DNA of 64,000 nucleotides from an uncultured Collinsella sp. (GTDB taxonomy: Bacteria; Actinomycetota; Coriobacteriia; Coriobacteriales; Coriobacteriaceae): positions 1-64,000 of the forward strand of contig CATYDM010000004.1 in assembly GCA_958405195.1 (NCBI GenBank). Reading direction: 5' to 3'. The first letter of the stretch is position 1, and each line of letters begins with the position of its first letter. The notes beneath the pieces are model-generated. The model ran no database searches. It had not been told where the DNA came from and worked only from the letters and a program-made list of their open reading frames with translations. The translations under genes and the position numbers were made by a program. Shown here one piece after another: positions 26,008 through 33,308 of the stretch.

Positions 26008-26631
26008 TTACGCGTTGACGGCCATCGAGTGTTGGCCCGACTTCTCCAGGAACTCCTGGAACTTGGCTTCGTCGCCCTTGTTCTGGTACTGCAGGGCTAG
26101 CAGGTACTCCAAGCGGCAGCGCTTGACCGGGTCGTCGCCGACATCCTCGAGCATGCGCTCCAGCTCGGGAATGTCGTTGTGGCGCTTGAGGATCATCGTG
26201 TCGTACATCAGCTGACACTCGTGCGCAACTGCCTCGGCCTGACCGCCCTCAAAGCCCTTGATCTCGTGCAACAGCTCTTTGGACTTTTTGCGGTCCTCCT
26301 GGCCAACATAGTAGTTAAAGGCCTTAATCACCAAGTCGACGCGCTGCATCTTGGGGAGGTTGAGTCCCAGCAGTAGGTCGAACATCTCGCTGGCGCGCTC
26401 GTGGTCCTCGCGCAGCAGATAGGAGTTCAGACGCAGGTAGTCGCGGTTGTAGCGCGGGTACAGCATGCTGGTGAGTTTGCCGTTGAGCAAACGATCGAAC
26501 TCGTCCCACTGCTTGGCAGCCATAAGCTGCTGCAGGCGCTTAAACGTGGTGCGTTTTTTGACGCTAAAGAACACCGACACGGCGATGCAGATGATAACGA
26601 CGGCGGTCCAGAGGGTGCGGGAATCGGGCAT
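26008..26631 (-). CDS. TPR-like protein with one membrane anchor
   Basis: This 207-residue protein was not assigned to a named family. An N-terminal membrane helix (LWTAVVIICIAVSVFFSV, about residues 6-23) is followed by a helical, charged cytoplasmic region with repeated alpha-hairpin spacing such as KQWDEFDRLLNGKL, DHERASEMFDLLLGL and RKKSKELLHEIKGFEGG. This suggests tetratricopeptide-like helices for protein binding. The ATG at 26631 has a weak AGGA-type site. It stands alone upstream of the tRNA-Leu gene on the same strand. Confidence 0.75.
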   Translation of the reverse strand: MPDSRTLWTAVVIICIAVSVFFSVKKRTTFKRLQQLMAAKQWDEFDRLLNGKLTSMLYPRYNRDYLRLNSYLLREDHERASEMFDLLLGLNLPKMQRVDLVIKAFNYYVGQEDRKKSKELLHEIKGFEGGQAEAVAHECQLMYDTMILKRHNDIPELERMLEDVGDDPVKRCRLEYLLALQYQNKGDEAKFQEFLEKSGQHSMAVNA

Positions 26632-26794
26632 ATTAGGGTCCTTAGTCGCTCATAAAGCGAGCGGTATGACAACACGTACTAGATGTATTATACGCAGCGC
26701 GCAAGCAAACTGGCATAAAAGCTCATCGAGGCCGAGTGCCATCGCTCGCTGCGGTACACTTACCTAAAGTAAACCATGAAGGGAGACATTACCT

Positions 26795-27082
26795 ATGAAG
26801 AAGATCGTTTTGGCTTGCGGTGCTGGCGCTGCTACTTCCACGCTCGTTGCCCAGAAGGTCGCTACTCTGCTCGACGCCAACGGTTATGCCGACAAGTACG
26901 AGATCGTGCAGTGCGCCATCTCCGAGGCCAAGGATTACTGCGACGAGGGCGCCGACCTGCTGATCGCCACCACCGTTGCCCCCGAGGGCCTCACCTGCCC
27001 GTACGTGAGCGGCGTGCCCTTCATGACTGGCATGAACCGCGTCGCTGCCGAGAAGGCCGTTCTCGACGTCATGGCTCAGTAG
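26795..27082 (+). CDS. Orphan PTS IIB component, galactitol type
   Basis: The 95-residue protein has the IIB P-loop CGAGAATST at residues 8-16; Cys8 is the expected phosphorylation site. Size and motif fit the galactitol/SgcB class of IIB proteins. No IIA or IIC partner is adjacent; the only linked gene is a VOC protein 11 bp downstream. It may serve a permease encoded elsewhere, or act as a phosphoryl sensor. GAAGGGAG lies upstream of ATG 26795. Confidence 0.85.
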   Translation: MKKIVLACGAGAATSTLVAQKVATLLDANGYADKYEIVQCAISEAKDYCDEGADLLIATTVAPEGLTCPYVSGVPFMTGMNRVAAEKAVLDVMAQ

Positions 27083-27093
27083 GCGCTGACTGT

Positions 27094-27468
27094 ATGAATG
27101 AGCAGAACGCCAATCCGGTCGAGCTCTTTGGCATGCGCGTTGCCCATGTGGGCATTAACGCCACCGACCCGGCAGACGCCCTGGAGATCGCGGAGCTGTT
27201 CTCGACGATGATGGGCCTGCCCGTCATCGAGACCCCGGTTTCGTACTTCAACGATTCGCTGGTCGAGATCATGAAGCAGAACGGTCGTGGCACCAAAGGC
27301 CACATCGGCTTTGCCGTTAACGACATCGATGCAGCTGAGAAGTGGTTTGCCGAGCGCGGGCTCGAGGTCAACGAAGAGTCGCGCGTGCTGCTGCCCGACG
27401 GCGGCACCAAGCTCGTGTACTTTAAGCGCGAGTTCGCCGGCTTCGCCGTGCACCTGTGCCGCGAGTAG
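27094..27468 (+). CDS. VOC-superfamily protein, aldolase-associated type
   Basis: The 124-residue protein has one vicinal-oxygen-chelate domain: RVAHVGINATDPADALEIAELFSTM at the N terminus, GTKGHIGFAVNDIDAA in the middle, and a C-terminal FKREFAGFAVHL. This order resembles, from memory, the VOC domain fused to the C terminus of some Firmicute 2-keto-3-deoxy-phosphogluconate aldolases. A metal site would use His and Glu residues of these blocks. It is 11 bp after the IIB gene, so a shared role in sugar-acid metabolism is likely but not proven. Confidence 0.8.
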   Translation: MNEQNANPVELFGMRVAHVGINATDPADALEIAELFSTMMGLPVIETPVSYFNDSLVEIMKQNGRGTKGHIGFAVNDIDAAEKWFAERGLEVNEESRVLLPDGGTKLVYFKREFAGFAVHLCRE

Positions 27469-27492
27469 CGCACAAGCTGCCATAGCTAGCAA

Positions 27493-27530
27493 AAAGGGAT
27501 AGGGCCACGTGGCCCTATCCCTTTATTTAT
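27493..27530. terminator. Bidirectional terminator
   Basis: A near-perfect stem, AAAGGGATAGGGCCA (27493-27507) with TGGCCCTATCCCTTT (27510-27524), has T-rich or A-rich flanks on both sides. It separates the convergent VOC and histidine-kinase genes. Confidence 0.9.
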
Positions 27531-27543
27531 GCCGAGGGGCTTC

Positions 27544-28839
27544 CTATCGTGGCAGGCGAATCGTAAAGCGGCTGCCGACGCCCTCGACTGAGGTCACGCC
27601 AATGACACCACCATGGCTATCGACGATCCACTTGGCAATGGCAAGCCCCAGACCCGAGCCCTGCGCGCCGGCATCGCGTGCGTTGTCGGCGCGGTAGAAC
27701 CGTTCAAACGCGTGAGCTGCGGATTCCTGGTTCATGCCGATGCCCTCGTCCTCAACGCTTATGTCGATCGTGCCCGCGCCCGCATCCGGCGTCACGCCAA
27801 ACGAGATGGATGTGCCCGCGCCCGAATACTTGGCGGCGTTCTGCACGATCACGCGCAGGGCCTGCTTCACGAGCGCCACGTCAACGGGCGCGTCGCAGCG
27901 CGGGTCGCTGACAAGCGCAGCGTCAAAGGCCAGCCGATACGTGTGCTCGGTATCGATCATCTGCGATTCCTCGCATACCTCGTCGACCAGTGCGGCAAGG
28001 TTGGTATTTGCGCGCCGCAGGACCGTGCGCCCGGCATCGCCGCGCGCCAAAAACAGCAGCTGCTCCACGAGCTCTTGCATGTGCTCGCTTTCAGCCTTGA
28101 GGGACGCGATGGACTCCGCCAGCACGTCCGGGTCGTCTTTGCCCCAGCGGTCGAGCATGTTTACGTAGCCCTGAATCACCGCGATGGGCGTGCGCAGTTC
28201 GTGGCTTGCATCGTTGACAAAGCGCATTTGCTGCAGCTTGGCTTCTTGCATCTGGTGCAGCAGGCGGTTGAGTGCGACCTCGATGCTTGCCAGGTCGGCG
28301 TCGCCGGTGGTGACGCTCGGCGAGTCGACGCTTGCGCGCTCGAAGGCCTGCTCCAGCGTTTCCATCTTGCCGCCGGAGAGCTGCATACGGCCGAGCTCGT
28401 CCACGCGCAAGGCCAGGTCGTTGAGCGGCGCCATGGTGCGGCGCACGCGCCTCGCGCCGCCGAGCATGTTGAGCACGCTGATGACCTGCCAACCCACAAC
28501 GACAAGGTAGAGAGGCCATAGCGCGACGAGGTCCTGCGCGAGGGGGAAAGTCTTGGTGGTACGCGCAAGCTCGACGGTATAGGTGAGCGTTGCCAGGTCC
28601 CAGCCGCGCGCAGGCGCCAGCGTCATGCCGCGAACGGTGGCGCTGGGGATCCATCCTGCGGTAAACGCGCCGTTGGGCAGCGTCTGGTTGTATCCATAGA
28701 CAAGGATCGCCGCCACAATCACTACTAGCAGCAGGTCGAGCCAAACGTAGCTCATCAAGCGGCGCCACATATAGCTCCAGTTGATGGCGCGGGCGATGGA
28801 TGTGACGCGCTTGGCTTCGGCGTTACGCGCGGCAGACAT
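27544..28839 (-). CDS. Sensor histidine kinase
   Basis: The 431-residue protein has two membrane helices (about residues 28-48 and 108-128) around an external domain of about 60 residues, a HAMP-like stretch, the H-box FVNDASHELRTPIAV, and an ATP-binding domain with NAAKYS, DEGIGM and GSGLGLAIAKWIV. It should phosphorylate the response regulator encoded just upstream. ATG 28839 lies inside the end of the regulator gene (17-bp overlap), so translation is coupled. The signal sensed is unknown. Confidence 0.92.
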   Translation of the reverse strand: MSAARNAEAKRVTSIARAINWSYMWRRLMSYVWLDLLLVVIVAAILVYGYNQTLPNGAFTAGWIPSATVRGMTLAPARGWDLATLTYTVELARTTKTFPLAQDLVALWPLYLVVVGWQVISVLNMLGGARRVRRTMAPLNDLALRVDELGRMQLSGGKMETLEQAFERASVDSPSVTTGDADLASIEVALNRLLHQMQEAKLQQMRFVNDASHELRTPIAVIQGYVNMLDRWGKDDPDVLAESIASLKAESEHMQELVEQLLFLARGDAGRTVLRRANTNLAALVDEVCEESQMIDTEHTYRLAFDAALVSDPRCDAPVDVALVKQALRVIVQNAAKYSGAGTSISFGVTPDAGAGTIDISVEDEGIGMNQESAAHAFERFYRADNARDAGAQGSGLGLAIAKWIVDSHGGVIGVTSVEGVGSRFTIRLPR

Positions 28840-29602
28840 AGCCCACCCCGCGCACGGTCTGGATGATGCGGGTACCACCGGCGTCCTCGATCTTGGCGCG
28901 CAGGTGCGCGATGTGCACGTCGACGTTGTTGGTGTCGCCTACGTAGTCGTAGCCCAGCGCCTCGTGCGCGATGCGCTCGCGCGTGAGCACGGTCTCGGCA
29001 TGCGCCATAAGCAGGGCGAGGACATCGAACTCGCGGGCCGTGAGCGCGATGGGCGAGCCGCCGACCGTGACTTCGCGGCGGTCGGGGTCGAGCACGACTG
29101 AGCCAACGGTGAGCGTAGCGGGGGAGGGCGAGGCGGAAGCCTGGGCCGAGTCGCTGACCGGGGGTATCGCAGCGGCGCCGACGCCCGTGCCGCTCGCTAC
29201 GTCCGCCCCAACGCCGCCAACGCCCGAAGCCGCCCGCACGGCCTCCGAGCGCTTCAGCGCCACGCGGATCCGGGCGAACAGTTCCTCAATCGCAAATGGC
29301 TTGGTCAGGTAATCGTCGGCGCCGGCATCGAGCCCGGCAACCTTGTCCATCACGGCATCGCGCGCGGTGACCATAATCACCGGCACATCCTTGTGCTTGC
29401 GGACGCGTCGCAGCACCTCCATGCCGTTGAGCTGCGGTAACAGCACATCGAGCAGAATCAGATCGTAGTTGCGCTCCAGCGCCAGGTCCACGGCGGTGCG
29501 GCCGTCGGCGGCGTGCTCCACCTGGTAGCCCTCGTGCTCCAGCTCGAGCGTCACAAAGCGGGCGATTTTCTCCTCGTCCTCTACGATCAGGATCCGTGCC
29601 AT
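28823..29602 (-). CDS. OmpR/PhoB-family response regulator
   Basis: The 259-residue protein has an N-terminal receiver domain with VEDEEK, the phosphorylated Asp52 in LILLDVLLP, and TKPF. A C-terminal winged-helix domain ends in TVRGVGYVC. Between them, residues of about 123-165 form an unusually long linker rich in Gly, Ala, Ser and Pro. It is the second gene of a three-gene operon, 18 bp after the DUF4342 gene and overlapping the kinase gene. Confidence 0.94.
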   Translation of the reverse strand: MARILIVEDEEKIARFVTLELEHEGYQVEHAADGRTAVDLALERNYDLILLDVLLPQLNGMEVLRRVRKHKDVPVIMVTARDAVMDKVAGLDAGADDYLTKPFAIEELFARIRVALKRSEAVRAASGVGGVGADVASGTGVGAAAIPPVSDSAQASASPSPATLTVGSVVLDPDRREVTVGGSPIALTAREFDVLALLMAHAETVLTRERIAHEALGYDYVGDTNNVDVHIAHLRAKIEDAGGTRIIQTVRGVGYVCRA

Positions 29603-29620
29603 GCGTGCCCCCGTCTGCGA

Positions 29621-30163
29621 TTACTTGTCGTCGTTGAGATTTTGCTTGATGTCGTCCGCGGCATCGGCAGCGTGATTCATAAGGTTGTTGATGCTGCCGG
29701 GCACGTCGCCGTCGCTGTCGATGCGGTAGCGCATGCCAAAGAACAGGCCAATCAGCATCAGCCATATCGTGGCGCCCCAGGCAAACAGCGCGACGATGGG
29801 GATCAGGATGGGAATGTTGAGGATGATCGCGTCGCGGCGCGTGGCAATAAACTTGGTGTCCAGGCTCAGGCGGAAGAGCTTTTTGAGGTACTCCCACACG
29901 CTGTCCATCTTCTTGGAGAAGTCGGTCTTTTCGCTCGACTTTTCGTAGGCTGCCTGCGCGGCGACCATCTCGGCAGAGGGCTCATCGACTGGCACGGACT
30001 CGGTGGCGGCGTGCGCCGACGTGGTCTGGGTCTTGCCCTGCGACTCGAGCCAAATGATGGCATCCAGAACGTTACCGTCGGCGGCGTCGAGTGCGGCCTT
30101 GGCATCGGTGTAGCTCACGCTGCACTTGGTGCGGATGGTTTCAACTTTTTCGAGGTCGTCCAT
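29621..30163 (-). CDS. UBA-like plus DUF4342 membrane protein
   Basis: The 180-residue protein begins with a UBA/TS-N-like helical domain (about 1-44, KVETIRTKCSVSYTDAKAALDAADGNVLDAI), then an acidic linker, and a DUF4342-type membrane domain with helices near IILNIPILIPIVALFAWGA and TIWLMLIGLFFGMRY. The UBA part resembles the one in EF-Ts and may bind protein. AAAGGA-type sequence precedes ATG 30163. It is the first gene of an operon with the response regulator and kinase, suggesting it is a sensor accessory or a target. Confidence 0.85.
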   Translation of the reverse strand: MDDLEKVETIRTKCSVSYTDAKAALDAADGNVLDAIIWLESQGKTQTTSAHAATESVPVDEPSAEMVAAQAAYEKSSEKTDFSKKMDSVWEYLKKLFRLSLDTKFIATRRDAIILNIPILIPIVALFAWGATIWLMLIGLFFGMRYRIDSDGDVPGSINNLMNHAADAADDIKQNLNDDK

Positions 30164-30372
30164 GACCTGTCCTTTCGTTCGATGGGCGCGACGCCGGGCG
30201 ATCTGCCCGGGCGCGAGCGTTGCGTTCGGCGGCCTGCGTTGCGCCGCTCCGCCCTTGGTCGAACTCTATAGTGCAGGTTATAGATTAAGCGATTCTTGAG
30301 CCAAGATTAATGTTGGATGAGTTTTTGCGCGGCGGTGGGGAAGGGAGAGGTGTCTTTCTGGATAGCTAGCAG

Positions 30373-30556
30373 CGAGGTCTAATACTTTTCCCGAGAAGTG
30401 AACGAGCTAAAACGGACCCCCGAAGCATCGACACTTTAAAGGTGCCGCTTCCTGCGGTTTCGGCGCTGAAATCCTGCGATTTTGCCGCCGAAAAATGCGG
30501 ATGTTTCAGGGGTTCAAAAACAGCCGTTCACTTCTCGGGAAAAGTATTAGACCTCG
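30373..30556. repeat. 184-bp element with perfect 32-bp terminal inverted repeats
   Basis: The left end CGAGGTCTAATACTTTTCCC (30373-30392) continues to 30404 and is perfectly repeated in inverse at 30525-30556. The 120-bp core is not coding and has its own weak pairing (GCGCTGAAA-type and CCGCTTCCTGCGG). It lies in the 550-bp gene-free stretch 30164-30716 between divergent genes. Size and ends fit a MITE or a large structured RNA element. No transposase or second copy is in the window. The rest of the gap shows no other clear feature. Confidence 0.85.
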
Positions 30557-30716
30557 ATAGCGGGGGATGTGGTGCCGGTGCAATACGGCGTCAAAGGTTG
30601 GTCGAGCAGGCGGTTTCTCCATTGATGTCCGCACGGCATGTGACACTTACCCTGCCGCTCTGCTCTGCCGCGGCGGCGCGAATTCAAGCAACGACCTTCT
30701 AAGGAGTTCGATATCG

Positions 30717-30956
30717 ATGAGTGACAACGCAAAGCATCTCGCAAAGAAGTGCGTTAAGGACGCGGGGCCGTGCCTCGCGTTGTGCCTTGCCGGCGCAGCG
30801 GTCGCGCTGCTGGCTGTTCTTGGGCCATTCGACGTGCTCCGAAGTGCCAGTTCCCTGCACGTTTGCATGGCCCTTGCCGGCGCCATGATGACCGGCGGCG
30901 TGCTCGATCTGATTTTTTGGGTGCTTGACCCGTTTGGATGGAAGAACGAGGGGTGA
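30717..30956 (+). CDS. Small two-helix membrane protein
   Basis: The 79-residue product has two hydrophobic helices, about 19-38 (LCLAGAAVALLAVLGPF) and 48-70 (HVCMALAGAMMTGGVLDLIFW). A good AAGGAG site stands 10 nt ahead of ATG 30717, which supports translation. It was not recognised as a named family. The neighbours, an inverted-repeat element and a phosphoesterase gene, give no functional clue. Confidence 0.65.
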   Translation: MSDNAKHLAKKCVKDAGPCLALCLAGAAVALLAVLGPFDVLRSASSLHVCMALAGAMMTGGVLDLIFWVLDPFGWKNEG

Positions 30957-31041
30957 GCCCTAAGGGATGGAAGGACTGGAACGGTTAGCTTAGTGATCGT
31001 GCAGAATGCGGGCTAGCGACTTACAGGGAAGTGGTAATCCG

Positions 31042-31767
31042 ATGACGGTCTATGTAACAGGCGATATTCACGGCGGTGCCGACATGCAAAAGCTTCGCGA
31101 CTGGGAGCTTGGGGATAGTCTGACGAGCGACGACTATCTCATCGTCGCGGGCGACTTTGGCTTTCCGTGGGATTTCTCTGCCGAGGAATGCGCCGATATC
31201 GCTTGGCTGGAGTCGCGCCCCTATACGTTGCTGTTCGTCGACGGCAACCACGAACGTTTCGATCACTGGGCGGAGCGTCCCATGGAACTGTGGCACGGCG
31301 GCCTGACGCAGCGCCTGTCGGACACCTCGCCCATCCGACGCCTGACGCGCGGCGAGGTTTTTGAGCTCGACGGCTCAACGATCTTTACCATGGGCGGCGC
31401 CACGAGCGTGGACAAGGAATACCGCATTCCGTATTCCAGCTGGTGGCCGCAGGAGCTGCCGGACGAGCGCAACTTTGAGGAGGCGCGGGCAAAGCTCGAC
31501 AGCGTGGGCTGGACGGTCGACTACGTGATCACCCACACCTGCTCTACGCGCATGCTTTCGTCCACGCTTTATCCAGCGCCCGGCTGGAATTGCCCCTCCG
31601 TTGATCGGCTTACGGCATTTTTCGATGAGCTGGAAGACCGCTTGGACTACAAGCGCTGGTACTACGGGCATTTTCATCGGGATACCAACCCGGCCGAGCG
31701 TCACACCGTGCTCTACGACCGCATCGTTCGCTTGGGCGACGAACTCCAGCCCTGGGATGTTGCGTAG
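31042..31767 (+). CDS. Metallophosphoesterase
   Basis: The 241-residue cytoplasmic protein is a calcineurin-like phosphoesterase with the metal motifs TGDIHGG, AGDFGFPW, DGNHERFDHW, ITHTCS and YGHFHRD in the right order. Substrate is unknown; short forms like this may act on nucleotides or phosphoproteins. ATG 31042 is used because the MTVYVTGDIHG start fits the family; the frame is open a further 12 codons. It converges with gluQRS, with only 15 bp between. Confidence 0.88.
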   Translation: MTVYVTGDIHGGADMQKLRDWELGDSLTSDDYLIVAGDFGFPWDFSAEECADIAWLESRPYTLLFVDGNHERFDHWAERPMELWHGGLTQRLSDTSPIRRLTRGEVFELDGSTIFTMGGATSVDKEYRIPYSSWWPQELPDERNFEEARAKLDSVGWTVDYVITHTCSTRMLSSTLYPAPGWNCPSVDRLTAFFDELEDRLDYKRWYYGHFHRDTNPAERHTVLYDRIVRLGDELQPWDVA

Positions 31768-31782
31768 AGGCGGGGTGGCTGG

Positions 31783-32802
31783 CTACTCGACCGTTACAGT
31801 GATGTTTTCCCGGTGCGCGCGGATAACATCCCAGCTAAAGTGCTCGACCAGTTGCTCGGCAGAGCGCGGCGTGGCGTCCGGCGCGATGCCCGTTTGCCCG
31901 GCGAGCCAGCCCAGCAGTGCTTCGGGCGTACCAAAGCGGGCGCGGAGCTCGCCCAGGTCCAGATCGCGGTCGCGCTTGGAAAGGCGGCGGCCGTCCGGCG
32001 ACATGAGCAGCGGAATGTGCGCGTAGCGCGGTGTGGGCAGCCCCAGCAGATGCTGTAGGTAGATTTGGCGGGGCGTGGAGCCCAGCAGGTCGCATCCGCG
32101 TACGATCTCGGTAATACCCATGGCGGCGTCATCGACCACCACGGCCAGCTGATAGGCAAACACGCCGTCGCTGCGGCGCACCAAAAAGTCGCCGCACTCG
32201 GTGGCGAGTGCCTCGCATTGGGCCCCGTACGTGCGGTCCACGAATTCGATCACGTCGCCCGCGAGGTCGTCGACGACGGGCACGCGCAGGCGCGTGGCCG
32301 GAGCGCGCAGGATGCTGCGGCGGGCAACCTCTTCGACAGAAAGGCCTCGGCAGGCGCCGCGGTAGATGGGTGTGCCGTCGCTCGCGTGCGGTGCGCTCGC
32401 GGCGTGGAGTTCGGCGCGCGTGCAAAAGCAGGGATAGGTGAGGCCGGCGTCTTGCAGCTGGCGCAGGGCGTCCTCGTACAGGTCCAGGCGATCGTGCTGG
32501 TAGTAGGGGCCTTCGTCCCACTCAAGCCCCAGCCAAGCTAGGTCGTCAATCAATTGGGCGGCAAGTTCCGGGCGCTTGCAGCGATCGTCCAGGTCCTCGA
32601 TGCGCAGCACGATGCTGCCGCCCTGGCTGCGGGCCGAAAGCCACGCGCACAGGCAGCTGAACACGTTGCCCAGGTGCATGCGGCCCGAGGGCGACGGGGC
32701 AAAACGGCCCACGGCAGGCGCGAGGGCGGGGTCGAGCTTGCTGTTGGGCGCCGTCGACGTGGCCACGGCGGGCGTTGCTATGTTACATGCGTTGATATCC
32801 AT
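31783..32802 (-). CDS. gluQRS: Glutamyl-Q tRNA(Asp) synthetase
   Basis: The 339-residue protein is a truncated class I glutamyl-tRNA synthetase that attaches glutamate to queuosine in tRNA(Asp). The HIGH-like FAPSPSGRMHLGN and KMSKS-like RRLSKRD motifs are present, as is the Zn-site pattern CFC ... YRGAC. It lacks the anticodon-binding domain of full GltX. The N-terminal 30 residues are an extra Ala/Pro-rich stretch. The ATG at 32802 has no Shine-Dalgarno, but TATACT stands 7 nt upstream, so the mRNA may be leaderless. Confidence 0.92.
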   Translation of the reverse strand: MDINACNIATPAVATSTAPNSKLDPALAPAVGRFAPSPSGRMHLGNVFSCLCAWLSARSQGGSIVLRIEDLDDRCKRPELAAQLIDDLAWLGLEWDEGPYYQHDRLDLYEDALRQLQDAGLTYPCFCTRAELHAASAPHASDGTPIYRGACRGLSVEEVARRSILRAPATRLRVPVVDDLAGDVIEFVDRTYGAQCEALATECGDFLVRRSDGVFAYQLAVVVDDAAMGITEIVRGCDLLGSTPRQIYLQHLLGLPTPRYAHIPLLMSPDGRRLSKRDRDLDLGELRARFGTPEALLGWLAGQTGIAPDATPRSAEQLVEHFSWDVIRAHRENITVTVE

Positions 32803-33308
32803 GCGGACGAGTATAGCGCGGGGTGAGGTGGGGGGCGTCGTCGATGCTCGCGAGTTGCCGAGGCTGCGTGTTGTGCGTGCCGGACCACCGGCTCGGCACC
32901 TTAATCATCGTCAATCAATCTAGCCCTCAAACGACAGAAACCCCGGCAGCTCTTCGCAACTGCCGGGGTTTCCGCGGAAAAGGGGGACATGATCCTCAAG
33001 CGAACGGCAAAGGGGCAAACCGTTTTCGCTCAACTGCTTTATGCCCCTCGCTCGCCGGCTTAATCGGCTCACGCCGTGCCCACACAAAGCCGCTACAGCT
33101 GTGACGGAGCTATGAAGTGGTATCTATTGCCGGAGCGGGCTATGCCAAGGAGTGTCCCAGATTGCCGGCAAATAAGGAACGTCCCCAGGTGCCAGCCGCG
33201 GGCGTGACTTTCGTCCCGTTTGATACTCCGCTGACCTAGATGTTCGTCACATGAACCCGCAAACGTGGGACAATGACGCTACTGGTATCACAGACAAAGG
33301 ATGTGCCT
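32803..33308. other. 506-bp intergenic region with hairpin
   Basis: No gene is supported here. A strong stem (AAACCCCGGCAG, 32938-32949, with CTGCCGGGGTTT, 32960-32971) has no T-run but could end transcription from either side. A fragment AAGGAACGTCCCCAGG (about 33173-33189) resembles the family C repeat. The last 60 bp probably hold the promoter of the DUF2207 gene. Nothing else is recognised. Confidence 0.55.

Noticed and set aside
30373..30556. Insertion sequence with a transposase
   Set aside because: The ends are like those of a mobile element, but the core has no meaningful reading frame, so it is at most a non-autonomous element.
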